A DNA stretch of 64,000 nucleotides. Source: Dama dama. Lineage: Eukaryota; Chordata; Mammalia; Artiodactyla; Cervidae. Shown here one piece after another: positions 8,132 to 20,199 of the stretch. The notes below the pieces were generated by a model. It searched no databases. It saw only the letters and a list, made by a program, of their open reading frames with translations, and had not been told where the DNA came from. The DNA is taken from positions 806,001 through 870,000 of the forward strand of contig NW_026870965.1 in the NCBI RefSeq assembly GCF_033118175.1, given 5' to 3'. The stretch's first letter is position 1; each line of letters opens with the position of its first letter. The translations under genes and the position numbers were made by a program.

Positions 8132-11037
8132 ATGAAGAGCTTCAAAAGGTGTCAAAATAATGAGGAGCATGAAACGGTCTGAAAAATCGGAGGAGCATGA
8201 AACGGTGTTGAAAAATATGAAGAGCTTCAAAAGTTGTCAAAAATATGAGGAGCATGAAATGGTCTGAAACATAGGAGGAGCATGAAGTGGTGTTCAAAAA
8301 CATGAAGAGCCTGAAAATGTGTGAAAAATATGAGGAGCTTCAAAAAGTGTCAAAAATATGAGAAGCATGAATCGGTCTGAAAAATAAGAGGAGCATGAAG
8401 TGGAGTTCAAAAACATGAAGAGACTGAAAAGGTGTGAAAAATATGAAGAGCTTCAAAAGGTGTGAAATACATGAGGAGCATGAAACTGTCTGAAAAATAG
8501 GAGGAGCATGGAGCGGTGTTCAAAACATGAAGAGCCTGAAAAGGTGTGAAAAATATGAAGCGCTTCAAAAGGTGTCAAAAATATGAGGAGCATGAAAACG
8601 TCGGAAAAATAGGAGGAGCATGAAGTGGTATTGAAAAACATGAAGAGCCTGAAAACGTGTGAAAAATATGAAGAGCTTCAAAAGGTGTGAAAAATATGAA
8701 GAGCTTCATAAGGTGTCAAAAATGACATGAGAAGGAAACTGTCTGAAAAATAGGAGGAGCAAGAAGTGGTGTTGAAAAACATGAAGAGCCTGAAAAGGTG
8801 TGAAAAATATGAAGAGCCGCAAAATGTGTGAAATACATGAGGAGCATGAAACTGTCTGAAAAATAGGAGGAGCATGGAGCGGTGTTCAAAACACGAAGAG
8901 CCTGAAAAGGTGTGAAAAATAGGAAGCGCTTCAAAAGGTGTCAAAAATATGAGGAGCATGAAAACGCCGGAAAAATAGGAGGAGCATGAAGTGGTATTGA
9001 AAAACATGAAGAGCCTGAAAACGTGTGAAAAATATGAAGGGCTTCAAAAGGTGTGAAAAATATGAAGAGCTTCATAAGGTGTCAAAAATGACATGAGAAG
9101 GAAACTGTCTGAAAAATAGGAGGAGCAAGAAGTGGTGTTGAAAAACATGAAGAGCCTGAAAAGGTGTGAAAAATATGAAGAGGTTCAAAAGGTGTGAAAT
9201 ACATGAGGAGCATGAAACTGTCTGAAAAATAGGAGGAGCATGAAGCGGTGTTCAAAAACATGAAGAGCCTGAAAAGGTGTGAAAAATATGAAGAGCTTCA
9301 AAAGGTGTAAAAATTGGAGGAGCATGAAATGTTCTGAAAATAGGAGGAGCATGAAGCGGTGTTCAAACACATGAAGAGCCTGAAGACGTGTGAAAAATAT
9401 GAAGGGCTTCAAAAGGTGTCAAAAATATGAGGAGCATGAAACGGTCTGAAAAATAGAAGGAGCATGATGTGGTGTTGAAAAACATGAAGAGCCTGAAAAG
9501 GTGTGAAAAATATGAACAGCTTCAAAAGGTGTCAAAAATATGAGGAGCATGAAACGGTCTGAAAAATAGGAGGAGAATGAAACGGTGTTCAAAAACATGT
9601 AGAGAGTGAAAGGGTGTGAAAAATATGAAGAGCTTCAAAACGTGTGAAATACATGAGAAGCATGAAACGGTTTGAATATAAGGAGGAGCATGAAGCGGTG
9701 TTCAAAAAGATGTAGAGCATGAAAAGGTGTGAAAAATATGAAGAGCTTCAAAAGGTGTCAAAAATATGAGGAGCATGAAACGGACTGAAAAATAGGAGGA
9801 GCTGAAGTTGTATTGAAAAAGTCGAAGAGAATGAAAAGGTGTGAGAAATATGAAGAGCTTTAAAAGGTGTGAAATACATGAGGAGCATGAAACGGTCTGA
9901 AAAATAGGAGGAGCAGAAAGAGGTGTTCAAAAACATGAAGAGCCTGAAAAGGTGGGAAATATATGAAGAGCTTGAAAAGGTGTCAAAAATATGAGGAGCA
10001 TGAAACGGACTGAAAAATAGGAGGAGCATGAAGTTGTATTGAAAAAGTTGAAGAGCATGAAAAGGTGTGAGAAATATGAAGAGCTTTAAAAGGTGTGAAA
10101 AATATGAAGTGCATGAAACGTTCTGAAAAATAAGAGGAGCATGAAAAGGTGTTCAAAAACATGAAGAGCCTGAAAAGGTGTGAAAAATATGGGGAGCTTG
10201 AAAAGGTGTCAAAATTATGAGGAGCATGAAACGGTCTGAAAAATAGGAGGTGCATGGAGCAGTGTTCAAAAACACGAAGAGCCTTAAAAGGTGTGAAAAA
10301 TATGAAGAGCTTCAAAAGGTGTCAAAAATATGAGGAGCATGAAACGGTCTGAAAAATAGGAGGAACATGAAGCGGAGTTTAAAAACATGAAGATCCTGAA
10401 AAGGTGTGAAAAATATGAAGAGATTCAAAAGGTGTCAAAAATATGAGGAGCATGAAACGGTCTGAAAAATAGGAGGAGCATGAAGCGGTGTTGAAAAACA
10501 TGAAGAGCCTGAAAAGGTGTGAAAAGTATGAAGCAATTCAAAAGGTGTCAAAAATATGAGGAGTATGAAACGGCCAGAAAAATAGGAGGAGCATGAAGTG
10601 TTATTGAAAAACATGAAGAGCCTGAAAAGGTGTGAAAAATATGAAGAGCTTCCAAAATTGTCAAAATATGAGGAGAATGAAACGGTCTGAAAAATACGAG
10701 GATCATGAAGCGGTGTTGAAAGACATGAAGAGCCTGAAAAGGTATGAAAAATATGAAGAGCTTAAAAAGGTGTCAAAAATGACATGAGAATGAAACGGTC
10801 TGAAAAATAGGAGGAGCATGAAGTGGTGTTGAAAAACATGAAGAGCCTGAAAAGGTGTGAAATATATGAAGAGCTACAAAATGTGTCAAAAATATGAGGA
10901 GCATAAAACGGTCTGAAAAATAGGAGGAGCATGAAGTGGTGTTGAAAAACATGGAGAGCCTGAAAAGGTGTGAAAAATATGAAGAGCTTCAAATTGTGTG
11001 AAATAATGAGGAGCATGAAAGTGTCTGAAAAATAGGA
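8132..11037. repeat. 113-bp higher-order repeat, block 1
   Basis: The 28-bp monomers differentiate into four types in fixed order. Type A has GAAACGGTCTGAAAAAT. Type B is 29 bp and has GAAGCGGTGTTCAAAAAC or the TTGAAAAAC form. Type C has AAGAGCCTGAAAAGGTG. Type D has AAGAGCTTCAAAAGGTGTC. The sum is 113 bp. Types B and D introduce TCA, that is TGA on the minus strand, so open frames shorten sharply here. The first half of the block contains a 366-bp (13-monomer) tandem duplication. The block ends where monomeric 28-bp repeats restart at 11038. Confidence 0.9.
8455..9186. repeat. 366-bp tandem duplication inside copy 1
   Basis: The segment starting near 8455 is repeated starting near 8821, including the marker words GAAATACATGAGGAGCATG, GAAACTGTCTG and GGAGCATGGAGCGG. 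Copy 2 (from 13022) has only one version. 366 bp equals 13 monomers. Gain in copy 1 and loss in copy 2 cannot be told apart here. Confidence 0.82.
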
Positions 11038-12700
11038 GGAGCATGAAAAGTTGTCAAAAATACGAGGAGAATGAAAAGGTGTGAAAAATACGAGGTGCAT
11101 GAAAAGGTCTGAAAAATACAAGGAGCATGACAAGTTGTGAAAAATACGAGGAGCGTGACAACGTGTGAAAAATACGAGGAGCAGGGAAAGGCGTGAAAAA
11201 TACGAGGAGCATGACAAGGTTTGAAATATATGAAGAGCATGAAAAGGTCTGAAAAGTACGAGGAGCATGACATGGTGTGAAAAATATGAGGAGCATGAAA
11301 AGGTGTGAAAAATACGAGAGCAGGAAAAGGTGAAAAATATGAGGAGAATGAAAAGGTGTGAAAAATACGAAGAGCATGAAAAGGTCTGAAGAATACGAGG
11401 AGCATGATAAAGTGTGTAAAATACGAGGCGCATGGAAAGGTGTGAAAAATACGACAGCAGGAAAAGGTGTGAAAAATACGAGGAGCATAGAAAGGTGTGA
11501 AAAATTCAAAGACAAGGAAAAGGTCTGAAAAATACGAGGAGCATGAAAAGGTGTCAAAAATACGAAGAGCGTGAAAAGGTGTGAAAAGTACGAGGAGCAC
11601 GAAAAGGTGTGAAAAATTCGAAGAGTAAGAAAAGGTGTGAAAAATACGAGGATCAGGAAAAGGTGTGAAAAATACAAGGTGGATGAAAAGGTGAAAAATA
11701 CCAGGTGCATGAAAAGGTCTGAAAAATACAAGGAGCATGACAAGGTGTGAAAAATACGAGGAGCGTGACAACGTGTGAAAAATATGAGGAGCAGGGAAAG
11801 GCGTGAAAAATACGAGGAGCATGACAAGGTTTGAAATATATGAAGAGCATGAAAAGGTCTGAAAAATACGAGGAGAATGACATGGTGTGAAAAATACGAG
11901 GAGCATGAAAAGGTGTGAAAAATACGAGAGCAGGAAAAGGTGAAAAATATGAGGAGAATGAAAAGGTGTGAAAAATATGAAGAGCATGAAAAGGTCTGAA
12001 GAACACGAGGACCATGATAAAGTGTGTAAAATACGAGGAGCATGGAACGGTGTGAAAAATACGACAGCAGGAAAAGGTGTGAAAAATTCGAAGAGTAAGA
12101 AAAGGTGTGAAAAATACGAGGATCAGGAAAAGGTGTGAAAAATACGAGGTGGATGAAAAGGTGAAAAATATGAGGAGCATGAAAAGGTGTGAAAAATACG
12201 AGGAGCATGAAAAGACTTGAAAAATAGGAGGAGCACGACAAGGTTTGAAAAATATGAAGAGCATGAAAAGGTCTGAATAATACGAGGAGCATGAAAAGGT
12301 GTGAAAAATATGAGGAGCATGAAAAGGTGTGAAAAATGCAAAGAACAGCAAGAGGTGTCAAAAATACGAAGAGCATGAAAATGTCTGAAAAATAAGAAGA
12401 GCATGAAAAGGTCTGAAAAATACAAGGAGCATGAAAAGGTTTCAAAAATACGAAGAGCGTGAACAGGTGTGAAAAATATGAAGAGCGTGAAAAGGCTTGA
12501 AAAATTCGAGGAGCATGAAAAGGTGTGAAAAATATGAGGAGCAAGAAAAGGTGTGAAAAATCCGAGGAACAGGAAAAGTTCTGAAATATGCGAGGAGCAT
12601 GAAAACGTGTGAAAAATCCGAGGAGCAGGAAAAGGTGTGAAAAATACGAGGAGCATGAAAGGTGTAAAAAATTCAAAGACCAGGAAAAGGTGTGAAAAAT
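11038..12700. repeat. 28-bp tandem satellite, monomeric block 3
   Basis: Monomeric part of large unit copy 2, flanked on both sides by HOR DNA. It shows that the two repeat forms alternate in this array and are not confined to separate zones. Confidence 0.88.
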
Positions 12701-15127
12701 ATGAAGAGCTTCAAAAGGTGTCAAAATAATGAGGAGCATGAAACGGTCTGAAAAATCGGAGGAGCATGAAACGGTGTTGAAAAACATGAAGAGCTTCAAA
12801 AGTTGTCAAAAATATGAGGAGCATGAAATGGTCTGAAAAATAGGAGGAGCATGAAGTGGTGTTCAAAAACATGAAGAGCCTGAAAATGTGTGAAAAATAT
12901 GAGGAGCTTCAAAAAGTGTCAAAAATATGAGAAGCATGAATCGGTCTGAAAAATAAGAGGAGCATGAAGTGGAGTTCAAAAACATGAAGAGACTGAAAAG
13001 GTGTGAAAAATATGAAGAGCTTCAAAAGGTGTGAAATACATGAGGAGCATGAAACTGTCTGAAAAATAGGAGGAGCATGGAGCGGTGTTCAAAACACGAA
13101 GAGCCTGAAAAGGTGTGAAAAATATGAAGCGCTTCAAAAGGTGTCAAAAATATGAGGAGCATGAAAACGCCGGAAAAATAGGAGGAGCATGAAGTGGTAT
13201 TGAAAAACATGAAGAGCCTGAAAACGTGTGAAAAATATGAAGAGCTTCAAATGGTGTGAAAAATATGAAGAGCTTCATAAGGTGTCAAAAATGACATGAG
13301 AAGGAAACTGTCTGAAAAATAGGAGGAGCAAGAAGTGGTGTTGAAAAACATGAAGAGCCTGAAAAGGTGTGAAAAATATGAAGAGGTTCAAAAGGTGTGA
13401 AATACATGAGGAGCATGAAACTGTCTGAAAAATAGGAGGAGCATGAAGCGGTGTTCAAAAACATGAAGAGCCTGAAAAGGTGTGAAAAATATGAAGAGCT
13501 TCAAAAGGTGTAAAAATTGGAGGAGCATGAAATGTTCTGAAAATAGGAGGAGCATGAAGCGGTGTTCAAACACATGAAGAGCCTGAAGACGTGTGAAAAA
13601 TATGAAGGGCTTCAAAAGGTGTCAAAAATATGAGGAGCATGAAACGGTCTGAAAAATAGAAGGAGCATGATGTGGTGTTGAAAAACATGAAGAGCCTGAA
13701 AAGGTGTGAAAAATATGAACAGCTTCAAAAGGTGTCAAAAATATGAGGAGCATGAAACGGTCTGAAAAATAGGAGGAGAATGAAACGGTGTTCAAAAACA
13801 TGAAGAGAGTGAAAGGGTGTGAAAAATATGAAGAGCTTCAAAACGTGTGAAATACATGAGAAGCATGAAACGGTTTGAATATAAGGAGGAGCATGAAGCG
13901 GTGTTCAAAAAGATGTAGAGCATGAAAAGGTGTGAAAAATATGAAGAGCTTCAAAAGGTGTCAAAAATATGAGGAGCATGAAACGGACTGAAAAATAGGA
14001 GGAGCATGAAGTTGTATTGAAAAAGTCGAAGAGAATGAAAAGGTGTGAGAAATATGAAGAGCTTCAAAAGGTGTGAAATACATGAGGAGCATGAAACGGT
14101 CTGAAAAATAGGAGGAGCAGAAAGAGGTGTTCAAAAACATGAAGAGCCTGAAAAGGTGGGAAATATATGAAGAGCTTGAAAAGGTGTCAAAAATATGAGG
14201 AGCATGAAACGGACTGAAAAATAGGAGGAGCATGAAGTTGTATTGAAAAAGTCGAAGAGCATGAAAAGGTGTGAGAAATATGAAGAGCTTTAAAAGGTGT
14301 GAAAAATATGAAGAGCATGAAACGTTCTGAAAAATAGGAGGAGCATGAAAAGGTGTTCAAAAACATGAAGAGCCTGAAAAGGTGTGAAAAATATGGGGAG
14401 CTTGAAAAGGTGTCAAAATTATGAGGAGCATGAAACGGTCTGAAAAATAGGAGGTGCATGGAGCAGTGTTCAAAAACATGAAGAGCCTTAAAAGGTGTGA
14501 AAAATATGAAGAGCTTCAAAAGGTGTCAAAAATATGAGGAGCATGAAACGGTCTGAAAAATAGGAGGAACATGAAGCGGAGTTTAAAAACATGAAGATCC
14601 TGAAAAGGTGTGAAAGGATGAAGAGATTCAAAAGGTGTCAAAAATATGAGGAGCATGAAACGGCCAGAAAAATAGGAGGAGCATGAAGTGTTATTGAAAA
14701 ACATGAAGAGCCTGAAAAGGTGTGAAAAATATGAAGAGCTTCCAAAATTGTCAAAATATGAGGAGAATGAAACGGTCTTAAAAATACGAGGATCATGAAG
14801 CGGTGTTGAAAGACATGAAGAGCCTGAAAAGGTATGAAAAATATGAAGAGCTTAAAAAGGTGTCAAAAATGACATGAGAATGAAACGGTCTGAAAAATAG
14901 GAGGAGCATGAAGTGGTGTTGAAAAACATGAAGAGCCTGAAAAGGTGTGAAATATATGAAGAGCTACAAAAGGTGTCAAAAATATGAGGAGCATAAAACG
15001 GTCTGAAAAATAGGAGGAGCATGAAGTGGTGTTGAAAAACATGGAGAGCCTGAAAAGGTGTGAAAAATATGAAGAGCTTCAAATTGTGTGAAATAATGAG
15101 GAGCATGAAACTGTCTGAAAAATAGGA
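12701..15127. repeat. 113-bp higher-order repeat, block 2
   Basis: HOR part of large unit copy 2, with the same A-B-C-D monomer order as block 1. It lacks one 366-bp and one ~113-bp segment relative to block 1. Confidence 0.88.
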
Positions 15128-16790
15128 GGAGCATGAAAAGTTGTCAAAAATACGAGGAGAATGAAAAGGTGTGAAAAATACGAGGTGCATGAAAAGGTCT
15201 GAAAAATACAAGGAGCATGACAAGTTGTGAAAAATACGAGGAGCGTGACAACGTGTGAAAAATACGAGGAGCAGGGAAAGGCGTGAAAAATACGAGGAGC
15301 ATGACAAGGTTTGAAATATATGAAGAGCATGAAAAGGTCTGAAAAGTACGAGGAGCATGACATGGTGTGAAAAATACGAGGAGCATGAAAAGGTGTGAAA
15401 AATACGAGAGCAGGAAAAGGTGAAAAATATGAGGAGAATGAAAAGGTGTGAAAAATACGAAGAGCATGAAAAGGTCTGAAGAATACGAGGAGCATGATAA
15501 AGTGTGTAAAATACGAGGCGCATGGAAAGGTGTGAAAAATACGACAGCAGGAAAAGGTGTGAAAAATACGAGGAGCATAGAAAGGTGTGAAAAATTCAAA
15601 GACAAGGAAAAGGTCTGAAAAATACGAGGAGCATGAAAAGGTGTCAAAAATACGAAGAGCGTGAAAAGGTGTGAAAAGTACGAGGAGCACGAAAAGGTGT
15701 GAAAAATTCGAAGAGTAAGAAAAGGTGTGAAAAATACGAGGATCAGGAAAAGGTGTGAAAAATACAAGGTGGATGAAAAGGTGAAAAATACCAGGTGCAT
15801 GAAAAGGTCTGAAAAATACAAGGAGCATGACAAGGTGTGAAAAATACGAGGAGCGTGACAACGTGTGAAAAATATGAGGAGCAGGGAAAGGCGTGAAAAA
15901 TACGAGGAGCATGACAAGGTTTGAAATATATGAAGAGCATGAAAAGGTCTGAAAAATACGAGGAGAATGACATGGTGTGAAAAATACGAGGAGCATGAAA
16001 AGGTGTGAAAAATACGAGAGCAGGAAAAGGTGAAAAATATGAGGAGAATGAAAAGGTGTGAAAAATATGAAGAGCATGAAAAGGTCTGAAGAACACGAGG
16101 ACCATGATAAAGTGTGTAAAATACGAGGAGCATGGAACGGTGTGAAAAATACGACAGCAGGAAAAGGTGTGAAAAATTCGAAGAGTAAGAAAAGGTGTGA
16201 AAAATACGAGGATCAGGAAAAGGTGTGAAAAATACGAGGTGGATGAAAAGGTGAAAAATATGAGGAGCATGAAAAGGTGTGAAAAATACGAGGAGCATGA
16301 AAAGACTTGAAAAATAGGAGGAGCACGACAAGGTTTGAAAAATATGAAGAGCATGAAAAGGTCTGAATAATACGAGGAGCATGAAAAGGTGTGAAAAATA
16401 TGAGGAGCATGAAAAGGTGTGAAAAATGCAAAGAACAGCAAGAGGTGTCAAAAATACGAAGAGCATGAAAATGTCTGAAAAATAAGAAGAGCATGAAAAG
16501 GTCTGAAAAATACAAGGAGCATGAAAAGGTTTCAAAAATACGAAGAGCGTGAACAGGTGTGAAAAATATGAAGAGAGTGAAAAGGCTTGAAAAATTCGAG
16601 GAGCATGAAAAGGTGTGAAAAATATGAGGAGCAAGAAAAGGTGTGAAAAATCCGAGGAACAAGAAAAGTTCTGAAATATGCGAGGAGCATGAAAACGTGT
16701 GAAAAATCCGAGGAGCAGGAAAAGGTGTGAAAAATACGAGGAGCATGAAAGGTGTAAAAAATTCAAAGACCAGGAAAAGGTGTGAAAAAT
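15128..16790. repeat. 28-bp tandem satellite, monomeric block 4
   Basis: Monomeric part of large unit copy 3, about 59 monomers. The matching part of copy 2 is 11038-12700. This is the last stretch of the window without type D (AAGAGCTTC) monomers. Minus-strand frames of several hundred codons cross it for the same repeat-driven reason as in block 1. Confidence 0.88.
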
Positions 16791-16890
16791 ATGAAGAGCT
16801 TCAAAAGGTGTCAAAATAATGAGGAGCATGAAACGGTCTGAAAAATCGGAGGAGCATGAAACGGTGTTGAAAAACATGAAGAGCTTCAAA
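15128..16890. repeat. Large tandem unit, copy 3 (partial, ~1.76 kb)
   Basis: Third, right-truncated copy at an offset of 4090 bp from copy 2. It holds the monomeric part (15128-16790) and the first HOR monomers. Around 16890-16910 it departs from copy 2 and continues into the main HOR array (GATACGGTCTCAAAATTAGG in place of GAAATGGTCTGAAAAATAGG). Confidence 0.88.
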
Positions 16891-17819
16891 AGGTGTCAAA
16901 AATATGAGGAGCATGATACGGTCTCAAAATTAGGAGGAGCATGAAGCGGTATTCAATATATGGAGATCCTGAAAAGGCACTAAAAATATGAAGAGCTTCA
17001 AAAGGTGTCAAAAATAGGGAGAGCATGAAACGTTCTGAAAATATAGTAGCATGAAACGGAGTTCAAAAACATGAAGAGCCTGGAAAGGTGTGAAAAATAT
17101 GAAGAGCATCAAAACGTGTCAAAAATATGAGGAGCATGAAACGGTCTGAAAAATAGGAGGAGCATGAAGCAGTGTTAAAAACATGAAGAGCCTGAAAACC
17201 TGTGGAAAATATTAAGAGCTTCAAAAGGTGTGAAAAATATCAAGAGTTTCAAAAGGTGTAATAGTGAGATGAGCATGATACGGTCTGAAAAATAGCAGGA
17301 GCATGACGAGGTGTTGAAAAACATGAAGAGACTGAAAAGGTGTGAAAAATATGAAGAGCTTCAAAAGGTGTCAAAAACATGAGGAGCGTGAAACGTTCTG
17401 AAAAATAGGAGGAGCATGAAATGGTGTTTGAAAACATGAACAGCCTGAAAAGATGTGAAAAATATGAAGAGCTTCAAAAGGTGTCAAAAATATGAGGAGC
17501 ATGAAACAGTCTGAAAAAGAGGAGGAGCATGAAACGGTCTGAAAAAGAGGAGGAGCATGAAACGGTGTTGAAACACATGAAGAGCCTGAAAAGGTGTGAA
17601 AAATAGGATGAGCTTGAAAAAGAGTCAAAAATATGAGGAGCATGAAACGGTCTCAAAAGTAGAAAGAGCATGAAGCGGTGTTCAAAAACATGAAGAGCCT
17701 GAAAAGGTGTGAAAAATATGAGGAGCATGAAACCTTCTGAAAAATACGAGGAGCATGGAATGGTGTTCAAAAACATGGAGAGCCTGAAAATGTGTGAAAA
17801 ATATGAAGAGCTTAAAAAG

Positions 17820-18495
17820 GTGTGAAAAATATGAAGAGCTTCAAAAGGTGTCAAAAATGAGATGAGCATGAAACTGTCTGAAAAATATGAGGAGCATGAA
17901 GTGGTGTTGAAAAACATGAAGAGCCTGAAAAGGTGTGAAATATATGAAGAGCTTCAAAAGGTGTCAAAAATATGAGGAGCATGAAACGGTCTGAAAATAG
18001 GAGGAGCATGAAGTGGTGTTCAAAAACATGAGGAGATTGAAAAGGTGTGAAATATATGAAGAACTTCAAAAGGTGTGAAATTCATGAGGAGCATGAAACG
18101 GTCTCAAAAATAGGAGGAGCGTGAAGCAGTGTTCAAAAATATGAAGAGCCTGAAAAGGTGTGAAAAATATGAAGAGCTTCAAAAGGTGTCAAAAATGAGA
18201 TGAGCATGAAACTGTCTGAAAAATATGAGGAGCATGAAGTGGTGTTGAAAAACATGAAGAGCCTGAAAAGGTGTGAAATATATGAAGAGCTTCAAAAGGT
18301 GTCAAAAATATGAGGAGCATGAAACGGTCTGAAAATAGGAGGAGCATGAAGTGGTGTTCAAAAACATGAGGAGATTGAAAAGGTGTGAAATATATGAAGA
18401 ACTTCAAAAGGTGTGAAATTCATGAGGAGCATGAAACGGTCTCAAAAATAGGAGGAGCGTGAAGCAGTGTTCAAAAATATGAAAAGCCTGAAAAG
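17820..18495. repeat. 338-bp perfect-looking tandem duplication (3 HORs)
   Basis: The segment at 17820-18157 is repeated at 18158-18495. Both give the same 72-codon minus-strand frame, and the marker AATGAGATGAGCATG recurs at an offset of 338 bp, close to 3 x 113. One small difference is GAAGAGCC versus GAAAAGCC at the right end. Confidence 0.85.
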
Positions 18496-20199
18496 GTGTG
18501 AAAAATGTGAAGAGCTTCAAAAGGTGTGCAAATTTGAAGAGCTTCTAGAGGTGTAAAAAATGAGATGAGCATGAAACGGTCTGAAAAATATGAGGAACAT
18601 GAAACGGTCTTAAAAATAGGAGGGGCATGAAGCGGTGTTCAAAAACATGGAGAGCCTGAAAAGGTGTGAAAAATAGGAGGAGCATGAAACGGTCTCAAAA
18701 ATAGGAGGAGCATGAAGCGGTGTTCAAAAACATGGAGAGCCTGATAAGGTGTGAAAAATATGAAGAGCTTCAAACGGTGTCAAAAATAAGAGGAGCATGA
18801 AACGGTCTGAAAAATAGGAGGAGCATGAAGCAGTGTTGAAAAACATGAAGAGCCTGAAAAGGTGTGAAAAATATGAAGAGCTTCAAAAGTTGTGAAAAAT
18901 ATGAAGAGCTTCAAAAGGTGTAAAAAATGAGATGAGCATGAAACAGTCTGTAAAATAGGAGGAGCATGAAGCGGTGTTCAAAACATGAAGAGCCTGAAAA
19001 GGTGTGAAAAATATGAAGAGCTTCAAAAGGTGTGAAAAATATGAGGAGCATGAAACGGTGAAAAATAGTAGGAGCATAAAGTGATGTTCAAAAACATGAA
19101 GAGCCTGAAAAGGTGTGAAAAATATGAAGAGCTTTAAAAGGTGTCAAAAATATGAGGAGCATGAAATGGTCTCAAATTTAGGAGGAGCATGAAGCGGTAT
19201 TCAAATATATGGAGATCCTGAAAAGGTACTAAAAATAAGAAGAGCTTCAAAGGGGGTCAAAAATATGAAGAGCATGAAACGTTCTGAAAAAATAATAGCA
19301 TGAAACGGTGTTCAAAAACATGCAGAGCCTGGAAAGGTGTGAAAAATATGAAGAGCATCAAAACGTGTCAAAAATATGAGGAGCATGAAACGGTCTGAAA
19401 AATAGGAGGAGCATGAAGCAGTGTTAAAAACATGAAGAGCCTGAAAACCTGTGGAAAATATTAAGAGCTTCAAAAGGTGTGAAAAATATGAAGAGCTTCA
19501 AAAGGTGTGAAAAATATGAGGAGCATGAAACGGTCTGAAAAATACTAGGAGCATGAAGCGGTGTTCAAAAACATGAAAAGCCTGGAAAGGTGTGTCAAAT
19601 ACGAGAGTCTCTAAAGGTGTGAAATACATGAGGAGCATGAAATGGTCTGAAAAATAAGAGGAGCATGAAGCGGTGTACAAAAACTTGGAGAGCCTGAAAA
19701 GGTATGAAAAATATGAAGAGCTTCAAAAGTTGTCAAAAATATGAGGAGAATGAAACGGTCTGAAAAAGAGAAAGCATTAAGCGGTGTTCAAAAACATGAA
19801 GATCCTGAAAAGGTGTGAAATCTATGAAGAGCTTCAAAAGCTGTCAAATATATGAGGAGCATGAAACTGTCTGAAAAATAGCAGGAGCATGAAACTGTCT
19901 GAAAAAGAGGAGGAGCATGAAACGGTGTTCAAAAACATAAAGAGCCTGATAAGGTTTGAAAAATAGGAGGAGCTTCAAAAGGTGTCAAAAATATGAGGAG
20001 CATGAAACGGTCTGAAAAATAGGAGGAGAATGAAGCTGTGTGCAAAAACATGAAGAGCCTGAAAATGTGTGAAAAATATGAAGAGCTTCAAAGGGTGTCA
20101 AAAATAGGAGGAGCATGAAACGGTCTCAAAAATAGGAGGAGCTTGATGCGGTGTTCAAAAACATGTAGAGCCTGACAAGGTGTGAAAAATATGAAGAGC

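Larger units (their letters stand above)
6471..11037. repeat. Large tandem unit, copy 1 (4567 bp)
   Basis: First copy of a segment that contains both 28-bp monomers (6471-8131) and 113-bp HORs (8132-11037). Landmarks in copy 1 recur in copy 2 at an offset of 4567 bp (left part), 4569 after a 2-bp change near 7790, 4203-4204 after a 366-bp difference, and 4090 at the end after loss of one ~113-bp HOR near 10440-10560. The 477-bp length difference from copy 2 equals 366 + 113 - 2. Confidence 0.88.
11038..15127. repeat. Large tandem unit, copy 2 (4090 bp)
   Basis: Second copy of the composite unit, with monomeric 28-bp DNA at 11038-12700 and 113-bp HORs at 12701-15127. It is nearly identical to copy 3 over the shared ~1.75 kb, where I noticed only a handful of single-base differences (for example near 11287, 12495 and 12575). 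The left junction is abrupt: HOR sequence with TAGGAGGAGCATG joins monomeric sequence within one monomer, as expected for unequal exchange between out-of-register monomers. Confidence 0.9.

Noticed and set aside
11054..12799. 581-codon minus-strand open frame (and its twin at 15144-16889) as a real repeat-protein gene
   Set aside because: All three minus frames are open in the same place with the same cyclic peptide, the period is the 28-bp DNA repeat, and no promoter, splice structure or flanking domain is visible.
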